From positions 43,536-107,535 of the forward strand of contig CAVVAX010000016.1 of assembly GCA_963746275.1 (NCBI GenBank): a stretch of 64,000 nt of DNA, written 5' to 3'. The first letter of the stretch is position 1; each line of letters starts with the position of its first letter. A program made the translations under genes and the position numbers. This DNA comes from JAEULH01 sp963746275 (GTDB lineage: Bacteria > Pseudomonadota > Alphaproteobacteria > Rhodospirillales > Defluviicoccaceae). The notes beneath the pieces are model-generated. The model was not told where the DNA came from. It was given only the letters and a program-made list of their open reading frames with translations, and searched no databases. Shown here piece after piece: positions 50,472 to 57,881 of the stretch.

Positions 50472-51236
50472 CTATTGGATCGTCTCCGGCCCCTGAAAAT
50501 CCGCGGGCCCGCCCTCGGGTAGGATGCCGAGGCGCCTCGCCACCTCCTGATAGGTGTCGGCAACCTTGGCGAAGTCGGTCGGGGTCCGTTCGCGGTCGAG
50601 CCGCTCGTTGGTCCGGGTGTCCCACAGCCGGCAGGAATCGGGGCTGACCTCGTCGGCGAGGACAATGCGCATCTGCTCGTCCTCCCACAGCCGTCCGAAC
50701 TCGATCTTGAGGTCCATCAGCCGCATGCCGATGCCGAGGAACAGGCCGGTGAGGAAGTCGTTCACCCTGAGGCATAGCGACATGATCTCGTCGAGATCCT
50801 GTGGCGTCGCCCAGCCGAAGGCGGTGATATGTTCCTCGGAAACCAGCGGGTACGCCAACTCCTCGGACTTGTAATAGAACTCGACAATCGAGCGCGGCAA
50901 CGGCGTGCCGTCGGCCATGCCGAAGCGCTTGGCGAAGTCGGCGGCGGCGACGTTGTGGACGACCACCTCGATCGGGATGATCTCGACCTCGCGCACCAGC
51001 TGCTCGCGCATGTTCAGCCGGCGGACGAAGTGGGTCGGGACCCCAATTTCGCCGAGCCGGGTCATCAGGTATTCGGAGATGCGGTTATTAAGCACGCCCT
51101 TGCCGGTGATCACGCCGCGCTTGAGCGCGCTGGACGCGGTGACCTCGTCCTTGAAGTACTGGACCAGCGTCCCCGGCTCAGGCCCCTCATAGAGGATCTT
51201 GGCCTTGCCTTCGAAAATCTGTCTGCGTCTGGCCAT
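50472..51236 (-). CDS. purC: Phosphoribosylaminoimidazole-succinocarboxamide synthase
   Basis: A 254-residue enzyme that joins CAIR and aspartate with ATP to form SAICAR. Family motifs are QIFEGKAKILYEGPEPGTLVQYFKDE, VLNNRISEYLMTRLGEIGVPTHFVRRL, VVVHNVAAADFAKRFG and VLADEVSPDSCRLWD. I start at the ATG at complement 51234-51236 (MARRRQIFEGK), the standard start. It heads the purC-purS-purQ-purL-bolA-grxD unit. Confidence 0.95.
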   Translation of the reverse strand: MARRRQIFEGKAKILYEGPEPGTLVQYFKDEVTASSALKRGVITGKGVLNNRISEYLMTRLGEIGVPTHFVRRLNMREQLVREVEIIPIEVVVHNVAAADFAKRFGMADGTPLPRSIVEFYYKSEELAYPLVSEEHITAFGWATPQDLDEIMSLCLRVNDFLTGLFLGIGMRLMDLKIEFGRLWEDEQMRIVLADEVSPDSCRLWDTRTNERLDRERTPTDFAKVADTYQEVARRLGILPEGGPADFQGPETIQ

Positions 51237-51381
51237 GGAGAATATCCAGGGGGTGCCAGGCCGACGAGCGGCCTGTGCTGCGCCGGCAGCATATAGCAAT
51301 TGTCCGCGAGCAACACAATCGATCCCTCTGCCCGCCATCCGCGCGCGCCCGCGTGCAGCGCTGATCGACCCGCAGCCACGA

Positions 51382-52170
51382 CTACAGCGCCACCGTGATG
51401 TAGTTCGCGGGTGCGTCGGTCCAGGCGGCAAAGCGCCAGATCGGCTTGATCTCCTCGGCCTCCGCGCCGTCGTCATCGTCGCATTCTGCCGCCGGCAGCG
51501 CCAGCAGCGACGAGCAGATGGTGCCGAAGCCGGTGGCGGTGACGACGTTCATGGCGCCGCCCGGGCCGGCCTCGGGGTCGTGCGCGCGCTCGCCCAACAG
51601 CGCCGCCCAGGCCGCCCAGTCGCCGGCATCGGGATCGGGAACGGCGGCGGCGCGAAAGCGCGGCAGGTAGCGGCGGATCCGCGGCGACGCCAGGTCGTTG
51701 CGGTCGTAGGCGGTGATCATCGAGTAGCCTTCCGGCACCTCGAGGACGTCGACCGCGGGCGCGGCGTCACCATCGCCGCAGCGCAGGCGGATCCAGTAGG
51801 CGTCGCGGGCATCGGCCACGACCAGGTTGAACGGCCGGTAGGCGCGGGGGTTCAGGTCGGCCAGGGCGGCGGCGGCGCAATGCGCCTCGGCGTGATCGAG
51901 GGCCTCGAGCGGCAGCTCGCCGCGGCTGCGCAGGCCGGGCGCCGGGCCCAGCGTGTTGATGCGGTTGAGGATGGCGGCGACGACGCCGTCATCGTTGATC
52001 GCGCACCAGGTGCCGCCGGCCAGCTCGTCCATGCCGCCGACCACGTTTGGCCGGTCGGGCCAGTGCCGCCCGGGCGGCCGCCACGGCCGATCGGCCATCT
52101 CGTCGCGGTTCGCTGCGATGAGAAGCGGCCAGCGATGGTCGGGCCTGCGAAGGATGACGAGGGTGCACAC
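51382..52170 (-). CDS. NRDE family protein (TANGO2-like), GTG start
   Basis: About 262 residues. I choose GTG at complement 52168-52170 because the protein then begins M-C-T-L-V-I, and family members have Cys as residue 2, exposed as a possible N-terminal nucleophile. The NRDE motif follows in LLIAANRDEMADRP, then WRPPGRHWPDRPNVVGGMDELAGGTWCAINDDGVVAAILNR. The upstream ATG at 52212 would bury this Cys. The family is linked to TANGO2 in animals, with unproven biochemistry. It is divergent from the zeta gene. Confidence 0.8.
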   Translation of the reverse strand: MCTLVILRRPDHRWPLLIAANRDEMADRPWRPPGRHWPDRPNVVGGMDELAGGTWCAINDDGVVAAILNRINTLGPAPGLRSRGELPLEALDHAEAHCAAAALADLNPRAYRPFNLVVADARDAYWIRLRCGDGDAAPAVDVLEVPEGYSMITAYDRNDLASPRIRRYLPRFRAAAVPDPDAGDWAAWAALLGERAHDPEAGPGGAMNVVTATGFGTICSSLLALPAAECDDDDGAEAEEIKPIWRFAAWTDAPANYITVAL

Positions 52171-52295
52171 GATCCGAAAAAGGCCGTCGAGGTCAGGCGC
52201 AGAGTAGGCCACTTAACCGCTTACTCGCCATTGCGGCAAGCGCGTTCGCGGCCTAATGAGAGACTTGCGAGGCTGTAGGTGGGACGCTGGCGATC

Positions 52296-52661
52296 ATGAC
52301 CGACATGCTGCGTGAGATCGAGAAGGGTCACGAGGCGAAGTTCAAGCTCGACGAGGAGCTGCGCTTCAAGGTCCGCTGCCGGGCGGCGAAGCTGTTCGGC
52401 CTGTGGGCGGCGGAGCGCCTCGGCCAAGCCCACGAGGAGGCGAACGGCTACGCGCAGCGGCTGGTCGCGCGCTGCGCCGAGGCTCCGGGGGCCGGCGTGG
52501 TGCTGCAGGACGTCGGCGCCGACTTCGCCGCGGCTAGGGTGAAGATGAGCGATGCCGACCTGCTCGCGGCGTACACCCGCTGCCATGCCAGCGCCGCCGC
52601 GCAGTTCGCCGACAGCTATCCAACCCCGCTCGATCGCGACCATACCCAGGTCGGCGGCTGA
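52296..52661 (+). CDS. ATP synthase zeta-type inhibitor (DUF1476 family)
   Basis: A 121-residue protein with the canonical family pattern HEAKFKLDEELRFKVRCRAAKLFGLWAAERLGQAHEEANGYAQRLV, which aligns with the zeta inhibitor of Paracoccus F1Fo-ATP synthase. That protein blocks ATP hydrolysis through its N-terminal segment. The gene lies near purC, the position seen in many alphaproteobacteria, so it is the better candidate for the true inhibitor than the 35388 copy. It begins at ATG 52296 and is divergent from the NRDE gene. Confidence 0.85.
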   Translation: MTDMLREIEKGHEAKFKLDEELRFKVRCRAAKLFGLWAAERLGQAHEEANGYAQRLVARCAEAPGAGVVLQDVGADFAAARVKMSDADLLAAYTRCHASAAAQFADSYPTPLDRDHTQVGG

Positions 52662-52932
52662 AGCCGGGGCGCCAGAGCCACCGAGCGGGCAGGGGCCGGG
52701 TAGGGGCCGTGTAGGGGCCGACGAGAAGCAGGTGCCGGGCCGCTCCGGCACTGCGGCCACAAGAACTCGGCGACGAGAGCTCGGCCACGATCACGCGGTC
52801 GCGAGCAACGGCGGCGCTGGCGCTGGCGGCAGCAGGCACGCAGTCGGCGCGGCGACAATCGCCGAACGCGTCCGTACCTGCGGTTGTCGCTTTTCGCCAT
52901 CTTGCTTCTATTAATTTTTCGTGAAGTTGATA

Positions 52933-52962
52933 CTATCGTATAGGTTGTTTGCTATCGATAGC
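52933..52962. promoter_or_regulatory. Two CTATCG palindromes at the start of the FecR-like gene
   Basis: CTATCGTATAG (52933-52943) has inverted arms CTAT/ATAG, and GCTATCGATAGC (52951-52962) is a perfect 12-base palindrome; both share CTATCG. A TTGATA hexamer at 52927-52932 could be a -35 box. They lie just upstream of the GTG at 52973, as operators or promoter parts would. The surrounding 311-base gap (52662-52972) also holds three AGGGGCCG copies near 52690-52720 and no gene. Confidence 0.4.
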
Positions 52963-52972
52963 GAGGCCCTCC

Positions 52973-55333
52973 GTGCCCGTGCTCGATCCTTCGGCCATCC
53001 CCGCAGGATATCCAGGAAACCAGCATTCTAGTGCGTTTCCAGAGGTCACGCCGGCCGCATCGCCTGCGGCTGAGGCGGGCGGCGTCGTTCATGCCGTCGA
53101 TGGCGAGCTGATCGCGATCGATGCCTCCGGCGGCACGGCGGTGCTCGCCGCGGGCGATCCCGTCGGCCCCGGTGACGTGCTGATCACTCGCGCCGGCGGC
53201 GGAGCGCTCATCGACCTCGGGGGCGGCGCCAGCCTGACCATGAGCGGCGAGGCCCGCGCCGAGATCCTCGCCGGCGGCGCCGGTCATGCCCATCTCGTGG
53301 CCCATGCCGGCGCCTTCGTCGTCCAGGCCGGGGCCGGCCCGGCCGGAGAAACGGGTTCGGTGACGGTCGAAACCGGCGCCGCCATCCTGGCGATCGAGGG
53401 GGCCCCGCTGGCCTTCCGCTACGCCTTGGAGAGCGGGCTTGCTGGCGCCATCGTTCCCGGAGCGGCTCCGGACGCCGTCCGGGTGCAGATCGCCAACGAC
53501 AGCGGCGTGCATGTGCTCGACCCGCAGGCGCCGGGCTTTGCGGTGACGACTTGGTCGGATCCCCCGGCGCCGATGTCGGCTGCGGCCGGCGGGCTGGGAT
53601 GGCTGCCGGCGGAGGCGCTCGCCCCGGACGTCCAGGCGAGGACCGTGCGCGGCGGGCCGCCGCTGGACTCCCTCGCCGCCGCCGGCACAGAAGGACCATG
53701 CGAGGACGATCCGTTACCCGGCGAGGGGCAAGGAGGGGAACCCGAGGGCGGCCGCGACTTCGAAACCGGCGCCGGTCCCGCGGAACCCGGCGACCCCACC
53801 TTCGTCCTTGCCTCCCCCTGGTCACCGCCGCGCGGCCTCGCCGATCATGCGTTCGCCGCGGCGCCCCTGCCGACATTTGCAACCGTGGACGCGCCGCTTG
53901 CCCTGGCCGCGCCTCGTACGGGGCTTTCGGCGCCTCAGGGGCACGCCGTCGACGCGCTGCTCCTCTGGCAACCGCCGGTCGACATGCCGCTCGCGCCGCC
54001 GCCCCCGGCGGAGCCCGGACCGCATCTGCGCGACTGGGCGCCAGGTGGGCACACCTGGGGCAGCGAGGGAAACGCGTGGGTGTCGGGCGGCGATCTCGAG
54101 CGATCGGGCGACGGTGACGCGCCCCTGGTCCTCATCCGGCCGACCGAGGGCCGAAGCATGGCGGCGCTCGAAGCGAGCGACGGGTTCCTCTGGCACATCG
54201 AGAGCCTGCTCGACCTGCAGCACGGCAAACTGAGTGGCCTCGTCAACGGTGTCACGGCGCACGAGGGCTCTGCGATGAGCACGTCGATCGCGCTCGAGGC
54301 GGGGCAGGCGCTGGTCTTCGACGTTCTGTTCGACGGGGTTGGCAGCGCGGTCAGCAACGATTTCGCCGCGTTCACCATTTCCGGCGGCAGCGTCGGCGAC
54401 GCCTTTGTCCTGTCCTCGGTTGCCGCCAGCGGTGACCTCGGTGCCAGCCCCTGGCAGACCATGCGCTATACCGTCGGCGCCTCCGGCACGTACACGGTCG
54501 GTTTCGTCATCCTCGACGACGCTCTCGTCGACGATGGGATGCCCGCTGGCCTGTCACGGCTCTACGTCGACGGCATGAGAAGCACGCTCGAGCCGTCCGG
54601 GTTGGAGGTGATCGCCGAACGAACCGGCGCCTTTGGCGGCCGCTTCGAGCTGCTGGCGCCGCAGGCGGAGGAGGTGCCGACTCAAGGCCGGCTGATCACC
54701 GGCTTCGAGGACGACATCGGGCCGATGGCGCTGATCGGCAGCGTCACCATCGCCGGCCACTTCGCGGAGCCCGATGGCTGCCGGTCGGTCTACGCCCCCA
54801 GCGAAGGTGCGAGCATGGCCGTGCTCACCGCCAGGGGCGCGATGCGGCCGCAGCTGGACGCCTTCCTCGGGCTGGAGAAGCCGGCCGGAACACTTACCGC
54901 CCTGCCCGTCGACGCCGACGGCTCGTTCCCCACCTTCGGCGCCGCAACCAGGCTCGCGGTTGCGGTCGCGGCCGGGGACCGCGTTTCATTCGACTGGATG
55001 TTCGACGCCGGCGACCGGCTGCCCGACAACGACTTTGCCGTCTTCACCATTTCCGCCAGCGGCGGCTCGCGGGTGTTCAAGCTGGCCGACGTGCGCGCCA
55101 CCGGTGACGCCGGCGCCACCGGCTGGCGAACCTCGGTTTATACAGCGGCCGAGGATGAGGAGCTCACGATTGGCTTCGCCGTTGTCAACGACCGGATCTC
55201 CGCCCCGCCCGGCGATCCGAAGAACTCTCGCTTGCTTGTCGACAACGTCTGGCTCAACCGCGACTTCGCCGACGGCTACCAGCTGGCCGACCTACCCGAC
55301 CCGGGCGACCTCGCCACGCTGCCCATGGCATGA
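52973..55333 (+). CDS. Large FecR-like protein with two repeated C-terminal domains
   Basis: About 786 residues from GTG 52973, which has GAGG seven bases upstream; a TTG at 52949 would overlap the palindrome and is less likely. The N-terminal third has a FecR/retention-module-like strand pattern: AAGDPVGPGDVLITRAGGGALIDLGG and LTMSGEARAEI (about residues 60-100). A Pro/Gly/Ala-rich linker follows (around 53540-54050). The C-terminal half holds two copies of one domain: EGRSM, NDFAAFTIS, GASPWQTMRYTV, SRLYVDG (54143-54580), and EGASM, NDFAVFTIS, GATGWRTSVYT, SRLLVDN (54800-55250). No signal peptide is seen; secretion by a type I system is possible but no such genes are here. Family unknown. 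Confidence 0.7.
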   Translation: MPVLDPSAIPAGYPGNQHSSAFPEVTPAASPAAEAGGVVHAVDGELIAIDASGGTAVLAAGDPVGPGDVLITRAGGGALIDLGGGASLTMSGEARAEILAGGAGHAHLVAHAGAFVVQAGAGPAGETGSVTVETGAAILAIEGAPLAFRYALESGLAGAIVPGAAPDAVRVQIANDSGVHVLDPQAPGFAVTTWSDPPAPMSAAAGGLGWLPAEALAPDVQARTVRGGPPLDSLAAAGTEGPCEDDPLPGEGQGGEPEGGRDFETGAGPAEPGDPTFVLASPWSPPRGLADHAFAAAPLPTFATVDAPLALAAPRTGLSAPQGHAVDALLLWQPPVDMPLAPPPPAEPGPHLRDWAPGGHTWGSEGNAWVSGGDLERSGDGDAPLVLIRPTEGRSMAALEASDGFLWHIESLLDLQHGKLSGLVNGVTAHEGSAMSTSIALEAGQALVFDVLFDGVGSAVSNDFAAFTISGGSVGDAFVLSSVAASGDLGASPWQTMRYTVGASGTYTVGFVILDDALVDDGMPAGLSRLYVDGMRSTLEPSGLEVIAERTGAFGGRFELLAPQAEEVPTQGRLITGFEDDIGPMALIGSVTIAGHFAEPDGCRSVYAPSEGASMAVLTARGAMRPQLDAFLGLEKPAGTLTALPVDADGSFPTFGAATRLAVAVAAGDRVSFDWMFDAGDRLPDNDFAVFTISASGGSRVFKLADVRATGDAGATGWRTSVYTAAEDEELTIGFAVVNDRISAPPGDPKNSRLLVDNVWLNRDFADGYQLADLPDPGDLATLPMA

Positions 55334-55435
55334 CTGCTGAAAAGGAGATTGTGCGGATTTATTTGCCCAGACGGCGCCCGAATAGCGGCCGTCCGATGAT
55401 TTTTCTAGGAGCTTCTGCGCAGCCCGCGGCTTTTT

Positions 55436-55872
55436 TCACGTGTGACGGGCTGAGAACCACTGTAGATGTTCAAAAAGCCTTGGCCTGGACATCGCTTGTC
55501 TTCGCTCATTTATGTATGAACCAAAGCTAGCAACCAGCCTCAATATGGTCCCGCCTCGCATGTCGAGCAGCAGGTCTTCGTCCAGGTCCCCGTGCCTACT
55601 CCAGCGCAAAGAAACTCATAGAAGTTCAAGATCTTTCTCACAGCATGCTTAGCTTTTTCAGCAACGGCAAGCTTAACATCATCGAGATAAGGTCGAATTA
55701 TCTCGAACGAGTCTTTGTAGTCGTCGTTGAAGTGCACCGCAAAAATCGTTGATATCGTACGGTGTTTGCGCGACAGAGACCGCTGCAGCCTCCCGCTGTA
55801 CATGATGCCGACGCCTGCAATCAGAACTGAAATGGCTGTGAGGTACGTCATCCATTGATCTTGTTCGGCCAC
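55436..55872 (-). CDS. DUF4760-like protein with one membrane helix, frameshifted
   Basis: The ATG at complement 55870-55872 starts MAEQDQWMTYLTAISVLIAGVGIMYSGR, a membrane helix after a short N-terminus, then FNDDYKDSFEIIRPYLDD and VRKILNFYEFLCAGV. As read it ends early at 55540. In the next frame, from about 55597, RHGDLDEDLLLDMRGGTILRL and FGSYINERRQAMSRPRLFEHLQWF continue to a stop at 55436-55438. One missing base near 55597 joins them into about 145 residues, with the YEFLCAGV-RHGDLDEDLL order of DUF4760-type proteins, whose function is unknown. The stretch is AT-richer than its surroundings, which suggests transfer. Confidence 0.65.
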
Positions 55873-56342
55873 TGAATTTCGTCCTCCCCATGTTCAGTGG
55901 GTTGCGGCTTTCCTGCCAGGTCATAGTATGTCCGCCGTCACGGCGTCCAGGTGGCAGGAAGGTGGGTGCGGCTGGGATTCAACCAGTGTCGCCCCGTATG
56001 GGGCCCTGATTGCTAGCTCGGTCAGAAGTATTAGAAAATCAGAAACACACGCGAACACCCGCGCCAATACCCGTGGCCCTTCAACCAGCCTTCATGAGCG
56101 GCGCAATGGTCAGCCGGAATTGAGTCGACAACTCCGGATGTAGCGCACCACGACGTCCTGTTCGCTGAATGCCGACCCTGTAACTTATCCTGAGCAAACC
56201 CGTGACGTGTGGTGGACACAGATGGGGCGCAGTCGGCCTCTGTTTGCGTCGTAGTACCAGTTAGCGGGCCGATCAAGCCTGTCGTTTTCACTCTACGTTC
56301 GCCGCGCTGAAAAATTCCGCGTTAGTTGTTAAATGGTTAAAG
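55873..56342. other. 470-base AT-richer gap without a supported gene
   Basis: Between the DUF4760-like gene and tRNA-Val I find no convincing gene. It holds the tRNA-Val fragment at 55961. The short open frames here (up to 86 codons) have no family features. Base composition is closer to that of the DUF4760-like gene than to the host. Confidence 0.5.
55961..55991 (-). repeat. Partial tRNA-Val 3' end, direct repeat of the tRNA at 56343
   Basis: GGTGGGTGCGGCTGGGATTC continuing to AACCAGTGTCG repeats the acceptor 3' side and T arm of the intact tRNA (GGTGGGCGCGGCTGGGATTG...AACCAGCGAC), with about four mismatches. The rest of the tRNA is missing and the CCA has become CCT. A tRNA 3' fragment beside a full tRNA is the usual scar of site-specific integration (attL/attR), but here the two lie only 355 bases apart and no integrase is present. 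Confidence 0.55.
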
Positions 56343-56417
56343 TGGTGGGCGCGGCTGGGATTGAACCAGCGACCCCTGCCGTGTGAAGACAGTGCTCTCC
56401 CGCTGAGCTACGCGCCC
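56343..56417 (-). tRNA. tRNA-Val (anticodon CAC), CCA encoded
   Basis: Read on the minus strand: acceptor GGGCGCG pairs with CGCGCCC, the D arm is AGCTCAGCGGGAGAGC-like, the anticodon stem CTGTC/GGCAG encloses loop TTCACAC with anticodon CAC, the T arm is GCTGG-TTCAATC-CCAGC, the discriminator is A and CCA is encoded at 56343-56345. It decodes GTG. Confidence 0.95.
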
Positions 56418-56666
56418 TTAAAAGGCGCGCCATTAAAGGAAGGCAGGGGGAGCCTGTCAAGGAACGGGCTGGCGCCGGCCCGGTGCCTACCATAGCGCCC
56501 ACCTCGTGCCTGAGCCGGTGCGCACGATGCGCTACGATGCGCTACGGTGCGCTGCTCGCGGCATCGGGTCGCAACGACCGGGTCATGAGGCCCGGACCGG
56601 GGACGGCTTGTTGCCCGGATCGTGGCCTGGCGCTCTGCGCTGACGTGGATGCAGAGCCAAGACAGC

Positions 56667-56820
56667 GTCGTCGCGAGCCGTGGCAGCGGCGTGGCGATCC
56701 GGAACGAGCGGCGTGGCGAGCCGTGACAGCGGCGTGGCGATCCGGAACGAGCCGCATGGCAATCCGGAACGAAAGGTGTGTCTGGAATGCTTCGGAGGCT
56801 TTACCTCCTCGCGACGGCGA
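56667..56820. repeat. GTCATNGCGAG-type repeat, degenerate copy 3 with internal duplication
   Basis: It begins GTCGTCGCGAGCCGTGGCAG and ends CTCCTCGCGACGGCGAC, a diverged form of the 39906 and 45091 elements. A 35-base unit CGAGCCGTGGCAGCGGCGTG... (56674-56708) is repeated at 56718-56752 with one change and partly again at 56762. It lies in the 576-base gap between tRNA-Val and gph (56418-56993), which holds no supported gene. Confidence 0.6.
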
Positions 56821-56845
56821 CGTGCGGTTGTGACGCCAGCTCATC

Positions 56846-56965
56846 GCCCGCTGAGCGACCGCCCGCTGAGCGACCGCCCGCTGAGGTGCCGCGCGCTGAG
56901 GTACCGCCCGCTGAGGTACCGCCCGCTGAGGTACCGCCCGCTGAGGTACCGCCCGCTGAGGTACC
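56846..56965. repeat. 15-base tandem repeat, eight units
   Basis: Eight head-to-tail units: two GCCCGCTGAGCGACC, one GCCCGCTGAGGTGCC, one GCGCGCTGAGGTACC, then four identical GCCCGCTGAGGTACC; a degenerate ninth follows. The period is a multiple of three, so open frames run through it on both strands (Pro-Ala-Glu-Val-Pro units on one), but no start, ribosome site or flanking domain supports a gene. The units have no spacers, so it is not a CRISPR array. Confidence 0.85.
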
Positions 56966-56993
56966 GCCCGCGTTGGCACCCGTGCTGGCCGAG

Positions 56994-57701
56994 CTACCGT
57001 CCATCGGCCGCGGGCGACGCCGCCGACGATGCCGTCGCCAACGCCGCGAGTGCGGCAGGAAGGTCGGCGAACGCGGTGAAGACGCCGTCGGCGCCGAGCG
57101 CTTCGGCCGGAACGGCCGGGTAGCCGCCGGCGCGCAGCAACACGGGGAGACCGGCGGCGCGGGCGGCGGCAACGTCGTTGCCGCTGTCGCCGACCATCAC
57201 CGCTTCGTGCGGCAGAACGCCCAGCCGGTCGAGGACGGCCACGACCATCGCCGGATCGGGCTTGCGCGCGCCGGGCACGCTGTCGCCGCCGATCACGGCG
57301 CCGAAGTGGCGATCGAGGTCGAGGGCGCTAAGGATCGCCCGCGTTGCCTGCTCCGGCTTGTTGGTGCAGATGCTGAGCGCCATGCCCGCCTGCGCCATCA
57401 GCGTCTCCAGCGCCTCCGCCACACCCGGCAGGGCGCGGGTCGCCTCCGCCGCGTGCGGCTCATAGTGGGCGAGGAAGCGGCGGGTGAGCCCGGGCAGGGC
57501 GGCGTGGGAGGGCTTGCCACCGGCGGCGGCAAGGCCGCGCTCGACCAGCTTGCCGGCCCCGTCGCCGATCATCGGCACGACCTCGCCCACGCTCAGCGGC
57601 CGCAGTCCCTCGTCCGCCAGCAGCCGGTTCAGCGCCGCGCACAGGTCGGCGGCACTGTCGATGAGCGTGCCGTCGAGGTCGAACACCACCGCCTTGATCA
57701 C
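56994..57701 (-). CDS. gph: Phosphoglycolate phosphatase
   Basis: A 235-residue HAD-superfamily hydrolase that removes phosphate from 2-phosphoglycolate. HAD motif I is VVFDLDGTLIDS, motif II CTNKPEQ (Thr), motif III the Lys in GARKPDPAM, and motif IV VMVGDSGNDVAAARAAG. The helical cap includes GEVVPMIGDGAGKLVERGLA, typical of Gph. The start is GTG at complement 57699-57701, preceded by GGGAGCAGG; homology begins at the next codon. It is divergent from glmU. Confidence 0.88.
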   Translation of the reverse strand: MIKAVVFDLDGTLIDSAADLCAALNRLLADEGLRPLSVGEVVPMIGDGAGKLVERGLAAAGGKPSHAALPGLTRRFLAHYEPHAAEATRALPGVAEALETLMAQAGMALSICTNKPEQATRAILSALDLDRHFGAVIGGDSVPGARKPDPAMVVAVLDRLGVLPHEAVMVGDSGNDVAAARAAGLPVLLRAGGYPAVPAEALGADGVFTAFADLPAALAALATASSAASPAADGR

Positions 57702-57881
57702 GTTGACCTGCTCCCGCGTGCAGCCGAGGCCTTTGGTGCAAGCAGTACTCCTGCTCCGCCAACCGGGACCTTGGCGAACGGGCCGGCTCATGGCAAGGTC
57801 ATGCCGGTTTCGCGGCCGCCGATCTCGCGGAATGCACCGGGCCCGCCTTCGCGTCTTCGGCAAGAAAATGGGGGACTCCGA

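Noticed and set aside
55330..55530. A 66-codon plus-strand frame after the FecR-like gene
   Set aside because: It overlaps the restored C-terminus of the DUF4760-like gene on the other strand and has no recognisable feature.
56031..56291. An 86-codon minus-strand frame in the AT-richer gap, checked as a transposase or integrase remnant
   Set aside because: No helix-turn-helix, DDE or tyrosine recombinase motif is visible, and there is no ribosome site.
56846..56965. CRISPR array
   Set aside because: Units are 15 bases, contiguous and without spacers; no cas genes are present.
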